Assembly (NCBI GenBank): GCA_038246305.1
Contig: JBBRRP010000004.1
Location: 1 to 64,000 of the forward strand
Direction of reading: 5' to 3'
Length of the DNA: 64,000 nucleotides
Source: JBBRRP01 sp038246305
Lineage (GTDB): Bacteria > Myxococcota_A > Polyangia > Polyangiales > Polyangiaceae
Within the stretch, counting starts at the first letter, position 1; the number at the start of each line of letters is the position of its first letter. Positions 16,938 through 25,276 of this stretch are shown piece by piece. A model generated the notes under the pieces. That model did no database searches and had not been told where the DNA came from. It saw only the letters and a program-made list of their open reading frames with translations. The translations under genes and the position numbers were made by a program.

Positions 16938-19900
16938 GATTGGAGGCCACGTTCTCCAACTCGACGCCGTGATTGGCAGCGGTGCGACCAGCGCTGTCTT
17001 CCGGGCGCATGATGTCGCCACACAGGAGCGCTGGGTTCTGAAGGCCGCCCGCCGGGCACAGGATGCTTCAACATTCCGAAACGAAGCCGAGCGGCATGCT
17101 TGGGTTTGCTGTCCCGAGATCATTCCTCTGCTCGCCTTTGGGCATGCCAACTGCGCGGCTTCGCCTCGGAATGGAGCGGAAGCGTCGATTGCGAGTGGCG
17201 CTCCTCTGCTGTTATTCCCCTGGCTAGAAGGCGTGCCACTGGGCCTGGAGACGCCGGAAGGTGCGTCGAGTGCACAGATGCGAGTAGCGCAAACACTCCA
17301 GGTCGCTTGGGATCTCGGCCGAGCGTTAGATGAGCTCCACGAGCTTGGCTTGGCTCACGGCGACATCAAGCCCAGCAACGTGCTTTTAACCGGTAGTGGT
17401 CATGCGCGGCTGTTGGATTTGGGTCAGAGTGGAGAGGCCGCTCAACGGCTGCCGAGTGGCGGCACACCACGTTATTTTGCGCCTGAAATCTTCGCTTTAG
17501 AAAATCGTGGAGAGGCGAGGGCGCGTGACTTATTCGCGCTCGGGTTGTTGCTGGCCGAAATTGCTGAGCCGAAACTGGCAAAGAGCGAAAACCCGCTGAA
17601 AGAGCTGAAGCAAAGGCCGCTTGAGGCAGGGATCGCGTCTATCATTGAACCACTCCTGTCTGAAAGCCCAAGCGCTCGCCCCTCCGCACGTTGGGTTTGG
17701 CAGCGTGCCGCTCACACGCTGCGCGTTTCCCCTGAAGGTGTACGCAGCTGGCGTCTCCGCCGTGCTCGTGCAGCTTATTTGAACGCACGCGGCGCTGAGC
17801 TGCGAAGTGTTTGGGGAAGTCATTTTGAGGCGGATCTGCCACCGATAGAAGCCGAGTGGCTCAAGCAGTTCCTGACCATCAGCGATCAGGTTGGCGTGCT
17901 GCCCGGTCTCAAGCCAACGCCGCACGCGCTCCGGCCATTGAGTGCAGCAGGTCTTGGTGCGTTCTTGCTGCATCTGGTGGGACCTGTCGCCAGCGATTGG
18001 CCGATCGGACTCCTGGGAGCCGTCCCCCCAGTGCTTGAACGGGTCGTTTCGCTGCTGGAAGCCACGGAGCCTTTGGCGTTGACATTTTCGATGTTGCAAG
18101 GTGGTGAGGCAAGAGTCCCGCTAGCTCGCTCAGTATCAGTTGTGAAGGCTGATAGCGTCGACGAGATGGTTGACGTCACGCTCGCTCTGGCGAGTGAAAC
18201 TCGATCGCTTTCCGCGTTGGAGCGTGCTGAATTTCTGATTACAGAAGGCAAGGCTCCACCGACGCTCATTGGGTTGGTAGCGCGTCGTTTGCGGTTGGGC
18301 GGGCAATTTGGCCAAGCGTTAGTACTCCTCCAAGGTTCATGCACACCAGGGCACCAAGTTTTTCTAGCTGAAACCTATCGTCGCGCGCGGGACTTCCCGA
18401 ACGCGCGGGCGAGCCTCGCGCGGCTTCAAGCTGAGGGGCCAGAGCTCACTCCAAGTGAAGAGGCACAGCTCCACGCAACGTTGGCGCGTATGCTGCTCGA
18501 TGAAGGCGAGGCAGAAAATGCTCTGAATCTGCTGCTCGATGCACCTCAACTTTCGGTGGTGTGGGAGACGCGTGCGTTGATCGAGGCCGCCCTCGGACAG
18601 GCTTCGCAGGCTCTCGAGTCAGCGTCGCGTGCCAAGGCGACAGCGTGCGACGCCGAAGAACAAGCACGAGCAGAGGCTGTGCTCGGTTTGGTTGCGCATC
18701 AGCTGGGGGATTTTGAGCTGGAGCTCCAGTCCTTTCGGCGCGCATCCGAGCACGCGTCACGTGCGGGGGCTGTGATTGAGGAGGCGCACTATTTGACCGG
18801 AGTGGCTGCCGCCAGTGTTCAGGTGGGTGCCTATGACGGCGCTCAGAAAAGCGCAATTCGGGCACGTTTGCTATTTGATTGGGCGGGGCGAGGGGGCACT
18901 GCAGCTCGGGCTGTGCAGGCAGAAACTGCCGTATTTGCAGCTTTAGGGGCGATTGAAGAAGCGGAAGGCAGTGCGCGAGATGCCGAACGGCGTGCGAAAT
19001 TGACGGGGGATACTCAGTGCCGCGCGTACCTCCACTTGACGCTCGCAGACATTGCCACCGCCGATAGGAGTGGGCGTGAACACGCAGAGCGCGCCCAACA
19101 GCTACTGGGCCCATCGATCAGCCAACCCGATCAGGTGCGCGTTGCTGCCCGTGCGCTCCGACATGGCGCACCCTTAGACATCCGCGCCATTGACGTCTCG
19201 GCTCGGAGTTGTGGGGCCGTGGATGCCGCCTTCGAATGGTGGGGAGCACGGGCCGCGCATGCTGAAAAAGCCAGCGACCCCGACGCCGTAGCGGTGATGG
19301 CCGAACTTTTGGCGCTCTCCACGGTCCGCGCTGCAGCAAGTGTGCGGGGGCCCGCGTTGGCGGCAGGGGCTCAATTGGCCTCAGTGCTGGGTGATGGCGA
19401 AGCGGCGCGTCGGTTGTTTCAGGCGGCTGGTGAAGCGGCCCGTCAGGTAGTCCAATTGGCGCCCACCTCGCTCGTTGCGCGAGTCGAAGCGATCCCATGG
19501 GTAGCGCGCTGTCAGGCACTTCGCGAGCCAACACTTCTGCCCGAGCAGCTTTCGGATGTTGAAGGGCTAGTGCGTGCGCTCGGTGGTCGGGAAGGTCTCC
19601 GACTTCAGTTTGAACGAATTTTAGATATGTTAGTATTGTGGACAGGGGTTGAGCGAGCCTTGCTGCTGTTACCCGCGCCCAATGGGAAGTTGATTGTGCG
19701 TTCTGCTCGAAACCTGGCACGCACTGATCTGAATGGTCTGCAGCTTGAGCTGAGTCGCTCGCTGGCGCGGCGCGCACTCGATGAGGGGCAACCTGTGGTT
19801 GCAGTGGACGCTCAGTATGATTTGCCTGAAGTGCACGCCAGTGTTCACGCCCTGAAGTTGCGCAGTGTGCTCGCGGTTCCGTTGATTTCGCATGGCCAAA

Positions 19901-21099
19901 AGTTGGGTGTTGTCTATTTAGATGATCGCATCAAACGCGGCGCTTTTGGCCCTCAAGAGCTCGGCTGGGTGCGCGTGATAGCCAGCTTGGCAGCGGTGGC
20001 GTTGGCAGATACGCGAGCTCAGCTCTTGCTCCGCCGCTCCTTGCGCCGTGCCGCTCGTGCCGAAGCGCACGTGCGTGAAACGCTCGGGCAACGGGAAGCT
20101 GAGCTCGATGCTGCACAACGAGAACTTGCGCTGGCGAGGAAGGGGCGCAGCACGCGTTACGCCTACGACGCCATCGTCGGTGAGAGTGAGGCCATTGTGA
20201 GCATGCTCTCGTTGATTGATCGGGTTGCCAGTGCTGACATTCCCGTGCTCATCGTCGGTGAGTCAGGGAGCGGCAAGGAGCTGGTTGCCCGAGCGTTGCA
20301 CGTGAATAGCCCAAGAGCCAGCGGACCCTTTGTTTCCGAAAATTGCTCCGCGATTCCGGAAACCTTATTAGAATCCGCGCTGTTCGGCCACGTCCGCGGT
20401 GCTTTCACCGGCGCGACCCACACTCGGCCCGGTCTGTTCGATGCCGCAGATGGCGGGACGCTCTTTCTGGATGAAATTGCGGAAATGAGCTTGGGAATGC
20501 AGACGAAGTTGCTGCGAGTTCTTGAAGATGGCCTCGTCAAGCCCGTCGGCTCCGAGCGTGCGCGCAAGGTGAATGTGCGGGTTCTTGGCGCCACGCATCG
20601 TGATCTAGATGAATGGGTCAGCTCGGGGAGGTTCCGTAAAGATCTCTACTATCGATTGAACGTGCTAACGCTCAAGGTTCCGGCCCTCCGGGAGCGCTCG
20701 GGTGATGTGATTCTTCTGATCAAACACTTCATAGAACAGTATTCCACCGATCGCCCTCGCAGATTATCGCGTGGGGCTGAAGCCGCTCTCCTATCCTATT
20801 CTTGGCCCGGCAACGTGCGACAGCTCCAAAATGAGATCCGGCGTGCGCTCTTGATGGCAGATGACAGCATCGAACTCGAACATCTGAGTCCGGCCATCAT
20901 CGGCGCCGCCCCCGGGGATGTAGCAGGTGTGGACTCCGTTAACCTAAAGGTGCGGGTCGATGCCATGGAACGCCAGCTCGTTGGGCTTGCATTGGAACGA
21001 ACCTCTGGCAATCAAACACGCGCCGCCGAGATGCTCGGCGTGTCCCGCTTTGGATTGCAAAAAATGCTAAAACGCCTCGAAATCGAGGTCAAAAGCTAA
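16921..21099 (+). CDS. Ser/Thr kinase - TPR-like - GAF - sigma54 AAA+ - Fis fusion regulator
   Basis: This 1392-residue one-protein signalling chain runs from a kinase to a sigma54 activator. Residues 1 to about 270 are a protein kinase domain: glycine loop IGSGATSAVF, catalytic HGDIKPSN (146-153, HGD in place of HRD) and DLG in place of DFG. About 480-860 is a helical, Ala-rich TPR-like region. About 888-1030 is a GAF domain, followed by a coiled coil. About 1075-1310 is the AAA+ domain with Walker A GESGSGKE (near 1112) and GAFTGA (near 1160), the loop that contacts sigma54, so it should be able to remodel sigma54 holoenzyme. A Fis-type helix-turn-helix closes the protein. The HGD and DLG changes may alter kinase activity. 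GTG start. Confidence 0.93.
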   Translation: MSTLLTIGGHVLQLDAVIGSGATSAVFRAHDVATQERWVLKAARRAQDASTFRNEAERHAWVCCPEIIPLLAFGHANCAASPRNGAEASIASGAPLLLFPWLEGVPLGLETPEGASSAQMRVAQTLQVAWDLGRALDELHELGLAHGDIKPSNVLLTGSGHARLLDLGQSGEAAQRLPSGGTPRYFAPEIFALENRGEARARDLFALGLLLAEIAEPKLAKSENPLKELKQRPLEAGIASIIEPLLSESPSARPSARWVWQRAAHTLRVSPEGVRSWRLRRARAAYLNARGAELRSVWGSHFEADLPPIEAEWLKQFLTISDQVGVLPGLKPTPHALRPLSAAGLGAFLLHLVGPVASDWPIGLLGAVPPVLERVVSLLEATEPLALTFSMLQGGEARVPLARSVSVVKADSVDEMVDVTLALASETRSLSALERAEFLITEGKAPPTLIGLVARRLRLGGQFGQALVLLQGSCTPGHQVFLAETYRRARDFPNARASLARLQAEGPELTPSEEAQLHATLARMLLDEGEAENALNLLLDAPQLSVVWETRALIEAALGQASQALESASRAKATACDAEEQARAEAVLGLVAHQLGDFELELQSFRRASEHASRAGAVIEEAHYLTGVAAASVQVGAYDGAQKSAIRARLLFDWAGRGGTAARAVQAETAVFAALGAIEEAEGSARDAERRAKLTGDTQCRAYLHLTLADIATADRSGREHAERAQQLLGPSISQPDQVRVAARALRHGAPLDIRAIDVSARSCGAVDAAFEWWGARAAHAEKASDPDAVAVMAELLALSTVRAAASVRGPALAAGAQLASVLGDGEAARRLFQAAGEAARQVVQLAPTSLVARVEAIPWVARCQALREPTLLPEQLSDVEGLVRALGGREGLRLQFERILDMLVLWTGVERALLLLPAPNGKLIVRSARNLARTDLNGLQLELSRSLARRALDEGQPVVAVDAQYDLPEVHASVHALKLRSVLAVPLISHGQKLGVVYLDDRIKRGAFGPQELGWVRVIASLAAVALADTRAQLLLRRSLRRAARAEAHVRETLGQREAELDAAQRELALARKGRSTRYAYDAIVGESEAIVSMLSLIDRVASADIPVLIVGESGSGKELVARALHVNSPRASGPFVSENCSAIPETLLESALFGHVRGAFTGATHTRPGLFDAADGGTLFLDEIAEMSLGMQTKLLRVLEDGLVKPVGSERARKVNVRVLGATHRDLDEWVSSGRFRKDLYYRLNVLTLKVPALRERSGDVILLIKHFIEQYSTDRPRRLSRGAEAALLSYSWPGNVRQLQNEIRRALLMADDSIELEHLSPAIIGAAPGDVAGVDSVNLKVRVDAMERQLVGLALERTSGNQTRAAEMLGVSRFGLQKMLKRLEIEVKS

Positions 21100-21301
21100 G
21101 GTGAGAGCGGCATCAGTGAGTCGTCGGAAACTCGCAAAACGGGTAGGAAATCTCCAGCGCGGGGCAGGGTCCGGTAGCAGGCAGCGCGAGGACAATGGTG
21201 ATTGGTGAGTGCGCGGGGCATGTCTGCGTAACGGATCGCTAAGACTTACCGCAGCGGTTTCATCCGCCTCGAAGCTGTTGGCTCATTTTGCTTCGTTAGT
21301 G

Positions 21302-22261
21302 TCACTTTGCTTCCAGACTTAGGAAACACCGGCTGCTGTGCGGTTCGCCGAAAAGTTCTGGAGTATCTGTATTGCAGCGGGCCATCACTTTAGGGCAACG
21401 GGTGTGAAAGCGGCAGCCCGGCGGAGGCCTTGCGGGCGAGGGTACGTCGCCTACCAGGGGACGGGTTCTTTTCCTTAGACCATCCTTCGTGCTCGGGATC
21501 GCAGCGATCAACGATTCGGTATAGGGATGTAGCGGTCGATCCAGCACATCGGAAGCCAGGCCGCTCTCAACGATGAGGCCAAGGTACATCACAAAGATTC
21601 GGTCGGCCATATAACGGACCACGCCAAGATCGTGAGTGATGAACAAATAGGTCAGGCCGAACTCTTTCTGGAGATCCTTCAGTAGGTTCAAAATTTGCGC
21701 CTGAATCGAGACGTCCAGCGCGGATACGGCTTCATCGCAAACGATCAAGCGAGGGCGCACCGCGAGCGCGCGGGCTATACAGACCCGCTGCCGTTGCCCT
21801 CCTGAAAGCTCGTGCGAATAGCGGTTACGCATGCTGGGGTCCAGCCCAACCTGGTTCATGAGTTCGATCACGCGACGCTCGCGCTCGCTTGAGCGGAGCT
21901 TCTCATGCAGGAGCACGGGCTCTCCAATCGATGCGCCAAGCGTTAATCTGGGATTCAGGCTTGCATCGGGGTCTTGAAAGATCATCTGGAGATCCCGGCA
22001 CAGGGCATTCCGTTGGGGTGTGCCGAGCGGCTGCACGGGCTTCCCGTCGAAAAGGATCGTCCCTGAAGTCGGTGGCTCCAGGCCCAGCAAGGTCCGCGCT
22101 ACGGTTGACTTTCCACAGCCAGATTCTCCGACGAGTGCCAGCGTTTCCCCAGCTTGGATGTCGAGTGTTACGCCGTCTACCGCGCGGATGAGCCCTTCTG
22201 TGCCTGGGAAGTGCACCCGGAGATCGTGGGCACTCAAGAGCGCCGGCGCCACAGGTATCAT
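21302..22261 (-). CDS. Oligopeptide ABC transporter ATPase, OppF type (system 1)
   Basis: This is the second ATPase subunit of a peptide/nickel-class ABC importer. The 319-residue protein has Walker A GESGCGKS, signature LSGGQRQR, Walker B LIVCDEAVSALD, an H-loop ITHDLG, and the C-terminal oligopeptide-type cysteine motif CRFHTRCP for an iron-sulfur or zinc site. I start it at the ATG at 22261, which overlaps the upstream oppD stop as ATGA; a TTG 27 bases upstream is the alternative. It is the last gene of the ten-gene minus-strand run. About 200 bases without features separate it from the convergent kinase/sigma54 gene. Confidence 0.93.
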   Translation of the reverse strand: MIPVAPALLSAHDLRVHFPGTEGLIRAVDGVTLDIQAGETLALVGESGCGKSTVARTLLGLEPPTSGTILFDGKPVQPLGTPQRNALCRDLQMIFQDPDASLNPRLTLGASIGEPVLLHEKLRSSERERRVIELMNQVGLDPSMRNRYSHELSGGQRQRVCIARALAVRPRLIVCDEAVSALDVSIQAQILNLLKDLQKEFGLTYLFITHDLGVVRYMADRIFVMYLGLIVESGLASDVLDRPLHPYTESLIAAIPSTKDGLRKRTRPLVGDVPSPARPPPGCRFHTRCPKVMARCNTDTPELFGEPHSSRCFLSLEAK

Positions 22262-23259
22262 GCGAGCTCCTCGGGAGTTAATAGGCAACGGCTAAAATGG
22301 GCATCGGCGACGCGTTCTAGCGCTGGCTCACCCTGCCCACAAGCAGGCTTCGCAACGCGACAGCGCGGGAGAAACGAGCACGTTCGGAAGCCCTGCCCAT
22401 CGAGCCTTGGAGGCATCCCCTCAATACTCTGAAGCCGCTGTGTGCCGTGGTGGTCAATGCTAGGAGCGCTTCGCAGCAGCGCTCGGGTGTAGGGGTGGAG
22501 TGGCATCGCGAACAAATCGCGAGCCTTGGCCTGCTCCACAACTCTGCCCGCGTACATGACCAGAACCTGATCGGCCATCCCCGCAATCACTCCGAGATCG
22601 TGAGTGATCAGGATAATGGACAGGCGTCTCTCGGCCTTGAGTTCCGATAAAAGGTCCAGTATTTGGGCTTGAATGGTGACATCGAGGGCCGTGGTGGGTT
22701 CATCCGCGATCAGCAAATCTGGATCGCAGAGCAACGCCATGGCGATCATGACGCGCTGCCTCATCCCTCCACTCAGCTCATGCGGGTAGCACTTGATTCG
22801 ACTCTTGGCATCCGCAATCCGCACGCGGTCTAAGAGCTCTACGGCCTTATTCTTGGCAACACCTCGCGAAAGGCCCAAGTGTAGGACCGGCACCTCCGTC
22901 AGCTGCTCCTCAAGCGTGAGATACGGATTGAGGCTTGTCATGGGGTCCTGGAAGATCATGGAAATCTTGCGCCCGCGGATCTTTTGCAACTCGCGCTCGG
23001 ATGCGGTCGTCAGCTCCTGGCCTTGAAAGAGGATCTTCCCACTCGTGACGCGGCCATACGGCTCGGGCAAAAGTCGTAGAATGCTCAGGCACGTCGCGCT
23101 CTTCCCACAGCCCGACTCCCCCACGATCCCTAGCACTTCACCCGCCCCAAGGTCGAAGCTGACGTGGTCGACGGCGCGCACTGTTGCGTTCTTGGCGTGA
23201 AACTCTGTGACGAGTTCAGAAACCGACAGGAGCGGAGCACTCGAAACCGTAGTGGTCAT
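22258..23259 (-). CDS. Oligopeptide ABC transporter ATPase, OppD type (system 1)
   Basis: This is the first ATPase subunit of the system 1 importer. The 333-residue protein carries Walker A GESGCGKS, the Q-loop IFQDPMTSLNP, the signature LSGGMRQRVMIAMAL and Walker B LLIADEPTTALD. The C-terminal oligopeptide extension has CSFLPRC and further cysteines. It overlaps oppC1 by 4 bases at its 5' end and oppF1 by 4 at its 3' end. Substrate cannot be read from ATPase sequence; the neighbouring binding protein suggests peptides. Confidence 0.94.
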   Translation of the reverse strand: MTTTVSSAPLLSVSELVTEFHAKNATVRAVDHVSFDLGAGEVLGIVGESGCGKSATCLSILRLLPEPYGRVTSGKILFQGQELTTASERELQKIRGRKISMIFQDPMTSLNPYLTLEEQLTEVPVLHLGLSRGVAKNKAVELLDRVRIADAKSRIKCYPHELSGGMRQRVMIAMALLCDPDLLIADEPTTALDVTIQAQILDLLSELKAERRLSIILITHDLGVIAGMADQVLVMYAGRVVEQAKARDLFAMPLHPYTRALLRSAPSIDHHGTQRLQSIEGMPPRLDGQGFRTCSFLPRCRVAKPACGQGEPALERVADAHFSRCLLTPEELA

Positions 23260-24164
23260 CGCGTCCTCGACCGGGGATCCGCTGCGTCTCGGAGCCCATC
23301 TCCCAGAAAATTGAGGCTAAAGAGCGTCAAACCGAGAAAGAGACTCGGCCACAGAAGCAGCCACCAATACGAGCGAATCGGATTCACCACGCCGACCGCT
23401 TCGGCCACCAATTCTCCCCACGAAAGTGTGACTCCGAGTCCCAAGAAAGAGAGAAAGGACTCGAGGATGATCACAGCGGGAACCGTGAGCGTAGCATAAA
23501 CCAAAATGACTCCGAGAGCGTTGGGCAGGATATGGGTCACGATAATTCGTGGGCCACTCGCCCCCAAAAGTCTAGCTGCCAACACGAACTCACGGCGCCT
23601 CAGCGTTAACACTTGGCCACGAATCACGCGAGCCATGTCCAACCACTGGACTAACCCGAGTGCGAGGAAAACCGGTAGCGCTTCGCCTCGCGCCGTCTCG
23701 GAAAACATCAGCATGATGATGATCACCAAGAACATGTACGGAATGCCGTAAAGAAAATCGACCAAACGCATCATGACATCGTCGACCTTGCCACCGTAGT
23801 AGCCAGCCACCGCGCCATAGAAGACGCCGACGAACACCGAAGCAAGCGTCGCAGCAAAACCAACTAGGAGTGAGGTTTGTCCACCGACAAGAACACGAGC
23901 AAAATAATCTCTTCCCAGGTTATCCGTCCCGAACCAATAGCGCGCGGAAGGTGGCAACTTCTGGTTTTGGGGATCGGTGGTCACCGGGTCGAGATGGAGC
24001 AGCGCCGGCACGGCAAAACACGCCAAAAGCATGATAAGAATGAGTGCCGCACCCACCAAAGCCATCCGATTCTCTTTGAGCCGGGAGAGGGCGTCTTGGC
24101 TTAGGCTTCGGCCAGCTTCGGCCGGCACGTCTACGGCGTGAGAATGAATCGGGGGGGGGGTCAT
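23256..24164 (-). CDS. Oligopeptide ABC transporter permease, OppC type (system 1)
   Basis: The 302-residue inner-membrane permease has the OppC_N helix, then the core permease domain with six helices. The EAA loop is near REFVLAARLLGASGPRIIVTHILPN. I place the start at the ATG at 24164, overlapping oppB1 by ATGA; the frame is open far upstream but that part is the shadow of oppB1. Directly after the ATG, codons 2-5 read through a run of ten C residues, so one slipped base would abolish translation of this subunit. The GTDNLGRDYFARVLVGG motif before the core helices is typical of OppC and DppC. Confidence 0.93.
   Translation of the reverse strand: MTPPPIHSHAVDVPAEAGRSLSQDALSRLKENRMALVGAALILIMLLACFAVPALLHLDPVTTDPQNQKLPPSARYWFGTDNLGRDYFARVLVGGQTSLLVGFAATLASVFVGVFYGAVAGYYGGKVDDVMMRLVDFLYGIPYMFLVIIIMLMFSETARGEALPVFLALGLVQWLDMARVIRGQVLTLRRREFVLAARLLGASGPRIIVTHILPNALGVILVYATLTVPAVIILESFLSFLGLGVTLSWGELVAEAVGVVNPIRSYWWLLLWPSLFLGLTLFSLNFLGDGLRDAADPRSRTR
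24151..24160 (-). repeat. Homopolymeric C10 tract at the oppC1 start
   Basis: Ten consecutive C on the coding strand follow ATGA at the start of oppC1 (codons 2-5 read ACC CCC CCC CCG). The tract lies just outside the oppB1 stop codon. Runs of this length are prone to slipped-strand errors, so the tract could switch the system 1 permease off and on. It could equally be a sequencing or assembly weak point. Confidence 0.7.
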
Positions 24165-25276
24165 AGCGTCCCTCGCACGCGGGGATCCAGCCATGCGTAG
24201 GCGAGGTCGACCACGAGATTGAAGGATGTGATGAGGCCTGAGTAGATGATCGCTGTCCCGAGCACGACCGAATAATCTCGGTTGATAGCACCCTTCACAA
24301 ACCATTGGCCGATGCCAGGTACGCCAAACAGAGTTTCCACCACGAAAGAGCCCGTCATGATACCTGCGGCTGCCGGACCGAGAAAGGAAACAACCGGGAG
24401 AAGCGAAGCCTTCAGCGCATGCTTGAGCACGATGATATTTCTCGGAAGGCCTTTGGCGCGAGCCGTCCGAATGAAATCTTGCTGCATCACTTCCAAGGTG
24501 CCGCTCCGCGCGAGCCGAGCGACGTAGGCCGCGTACGGCAAGGCCAGCGTAAAGGCCGGCATGATCAAGTGCCGGTAACCGCCCCAGCCCGCCACGGGAA
24601 GCCACCCGAGCTTGAGCGCAAAAACGATAATAAACAGCGCGCCTATCACGAAATTTGGCAGCGAAATCCCAAACAAAACGAGTGTCATGCTCCCGTAATC
24701 TGCCAGCGAATTAGGGCGAAGCCCCGCACTCACTCCAAGCGTTAATCCGATCGCGCATGCCAGCGCCAAGGCCAAAAGACCAATTGAAATACTGACTGGC
24801 AACGCCGGCCCGATCAGCTCTTCCACAGAACGGCCTGCAACTTTGATTGACGGCCCGAGCGTCCCTTCGACAACGAGCCGGCGCATGTATGTGAAGAAGA
24901 ATTGAGTGGCGTCTTTAGGAACACCGTAATGAGCTCTGAGGGCCATCTCAACTTGAGGATCCGCGACTTTTTCCCCCGCAAACGGATTCCCGGGAGCACG
25001 ATACATGAGCAGCGTCGTGGTATAGATGAGGAGAACCAGTGAGGGTACGAGGAACGCAACACGACGCAACACTCGAACAGGAGCAAAGAAATAGGCCAGC
25101 GCGGCTCCACTGATTGCCAAGATAATACCTGTCAGCTGACCCCAGCCGGCTCGCCCCCCAATGTAGAGCATGAGAGCCAGCAAGAGCGGGGCTACGATTT
25201 TCGCGGATTTCGGCCCCAACCACGCCGTGCTCGCGATGATGCCAAATCCAACCAGGATCGTGATGGCCTCGATCAT
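24161..25276 (-). CDS. Oligopeptide ABC transporter permease, OppB type, with extra N-terminal helices (system 1)
   Basis: The 371-residue permease contains the standard OppB core: LVPSLVLLIYTTTLLMYRAPGNPF, the EAA-loop region with DFIRTARAKGLPRNIIVLKHALK, and the end VVETLFGVPGIGQWFVKG. About 70 residues precede the usual first helix and add roughly three hydrophobic segments (IIASTAWLGP, IVAPLLLALMLYIGG, GIILAISGAALAYFF). Typical OppB proteins of about 306-340 residues start directly with the helix found here at about residue 75. The extension may anchor or pair with another subunit. It overlaps both neighbours by 4 bases. Confidence 0.92.
   Translation of the reverse strand: MIEAITILVGFGIIASTAWLGPKSAKIVAPLLLALMLYIGGRAGWGQLTGIILAISGAALAYFFAPVRVLRRVAFLVPSLVLLIYTTTLLMYRAPGNPFAGEKVADPQVEMALRAHYGVPKDATQFFFTYMRRLVVEGTLGPSIKVAGRSVEELIGPALPVSISIGLLALALACAIGLTLGVSAGLRPNSLADYGSMTLVLFGISLPNFVIGALFIIVFALKLGWLPVAGWGGYRHLIMPAFTLALPYAAYVARLARSGTLEVMQQDFIRTARAKGLPRNIIVLKHALKASLLPVVSFLGPAAAGIMTGSFVVETLFGVPGIGQWFVKGAINRDYSVVLGTAIIYSGLITSFNLVVDLAYAWLDPRVRGTL

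Noticed and set aside
24165..24605. Upstream extension of oppC1
   Set aside because: The frame is open but runs through oppB1 in another frame. The conserved OppC start and the ATGA overlap favour 24164.
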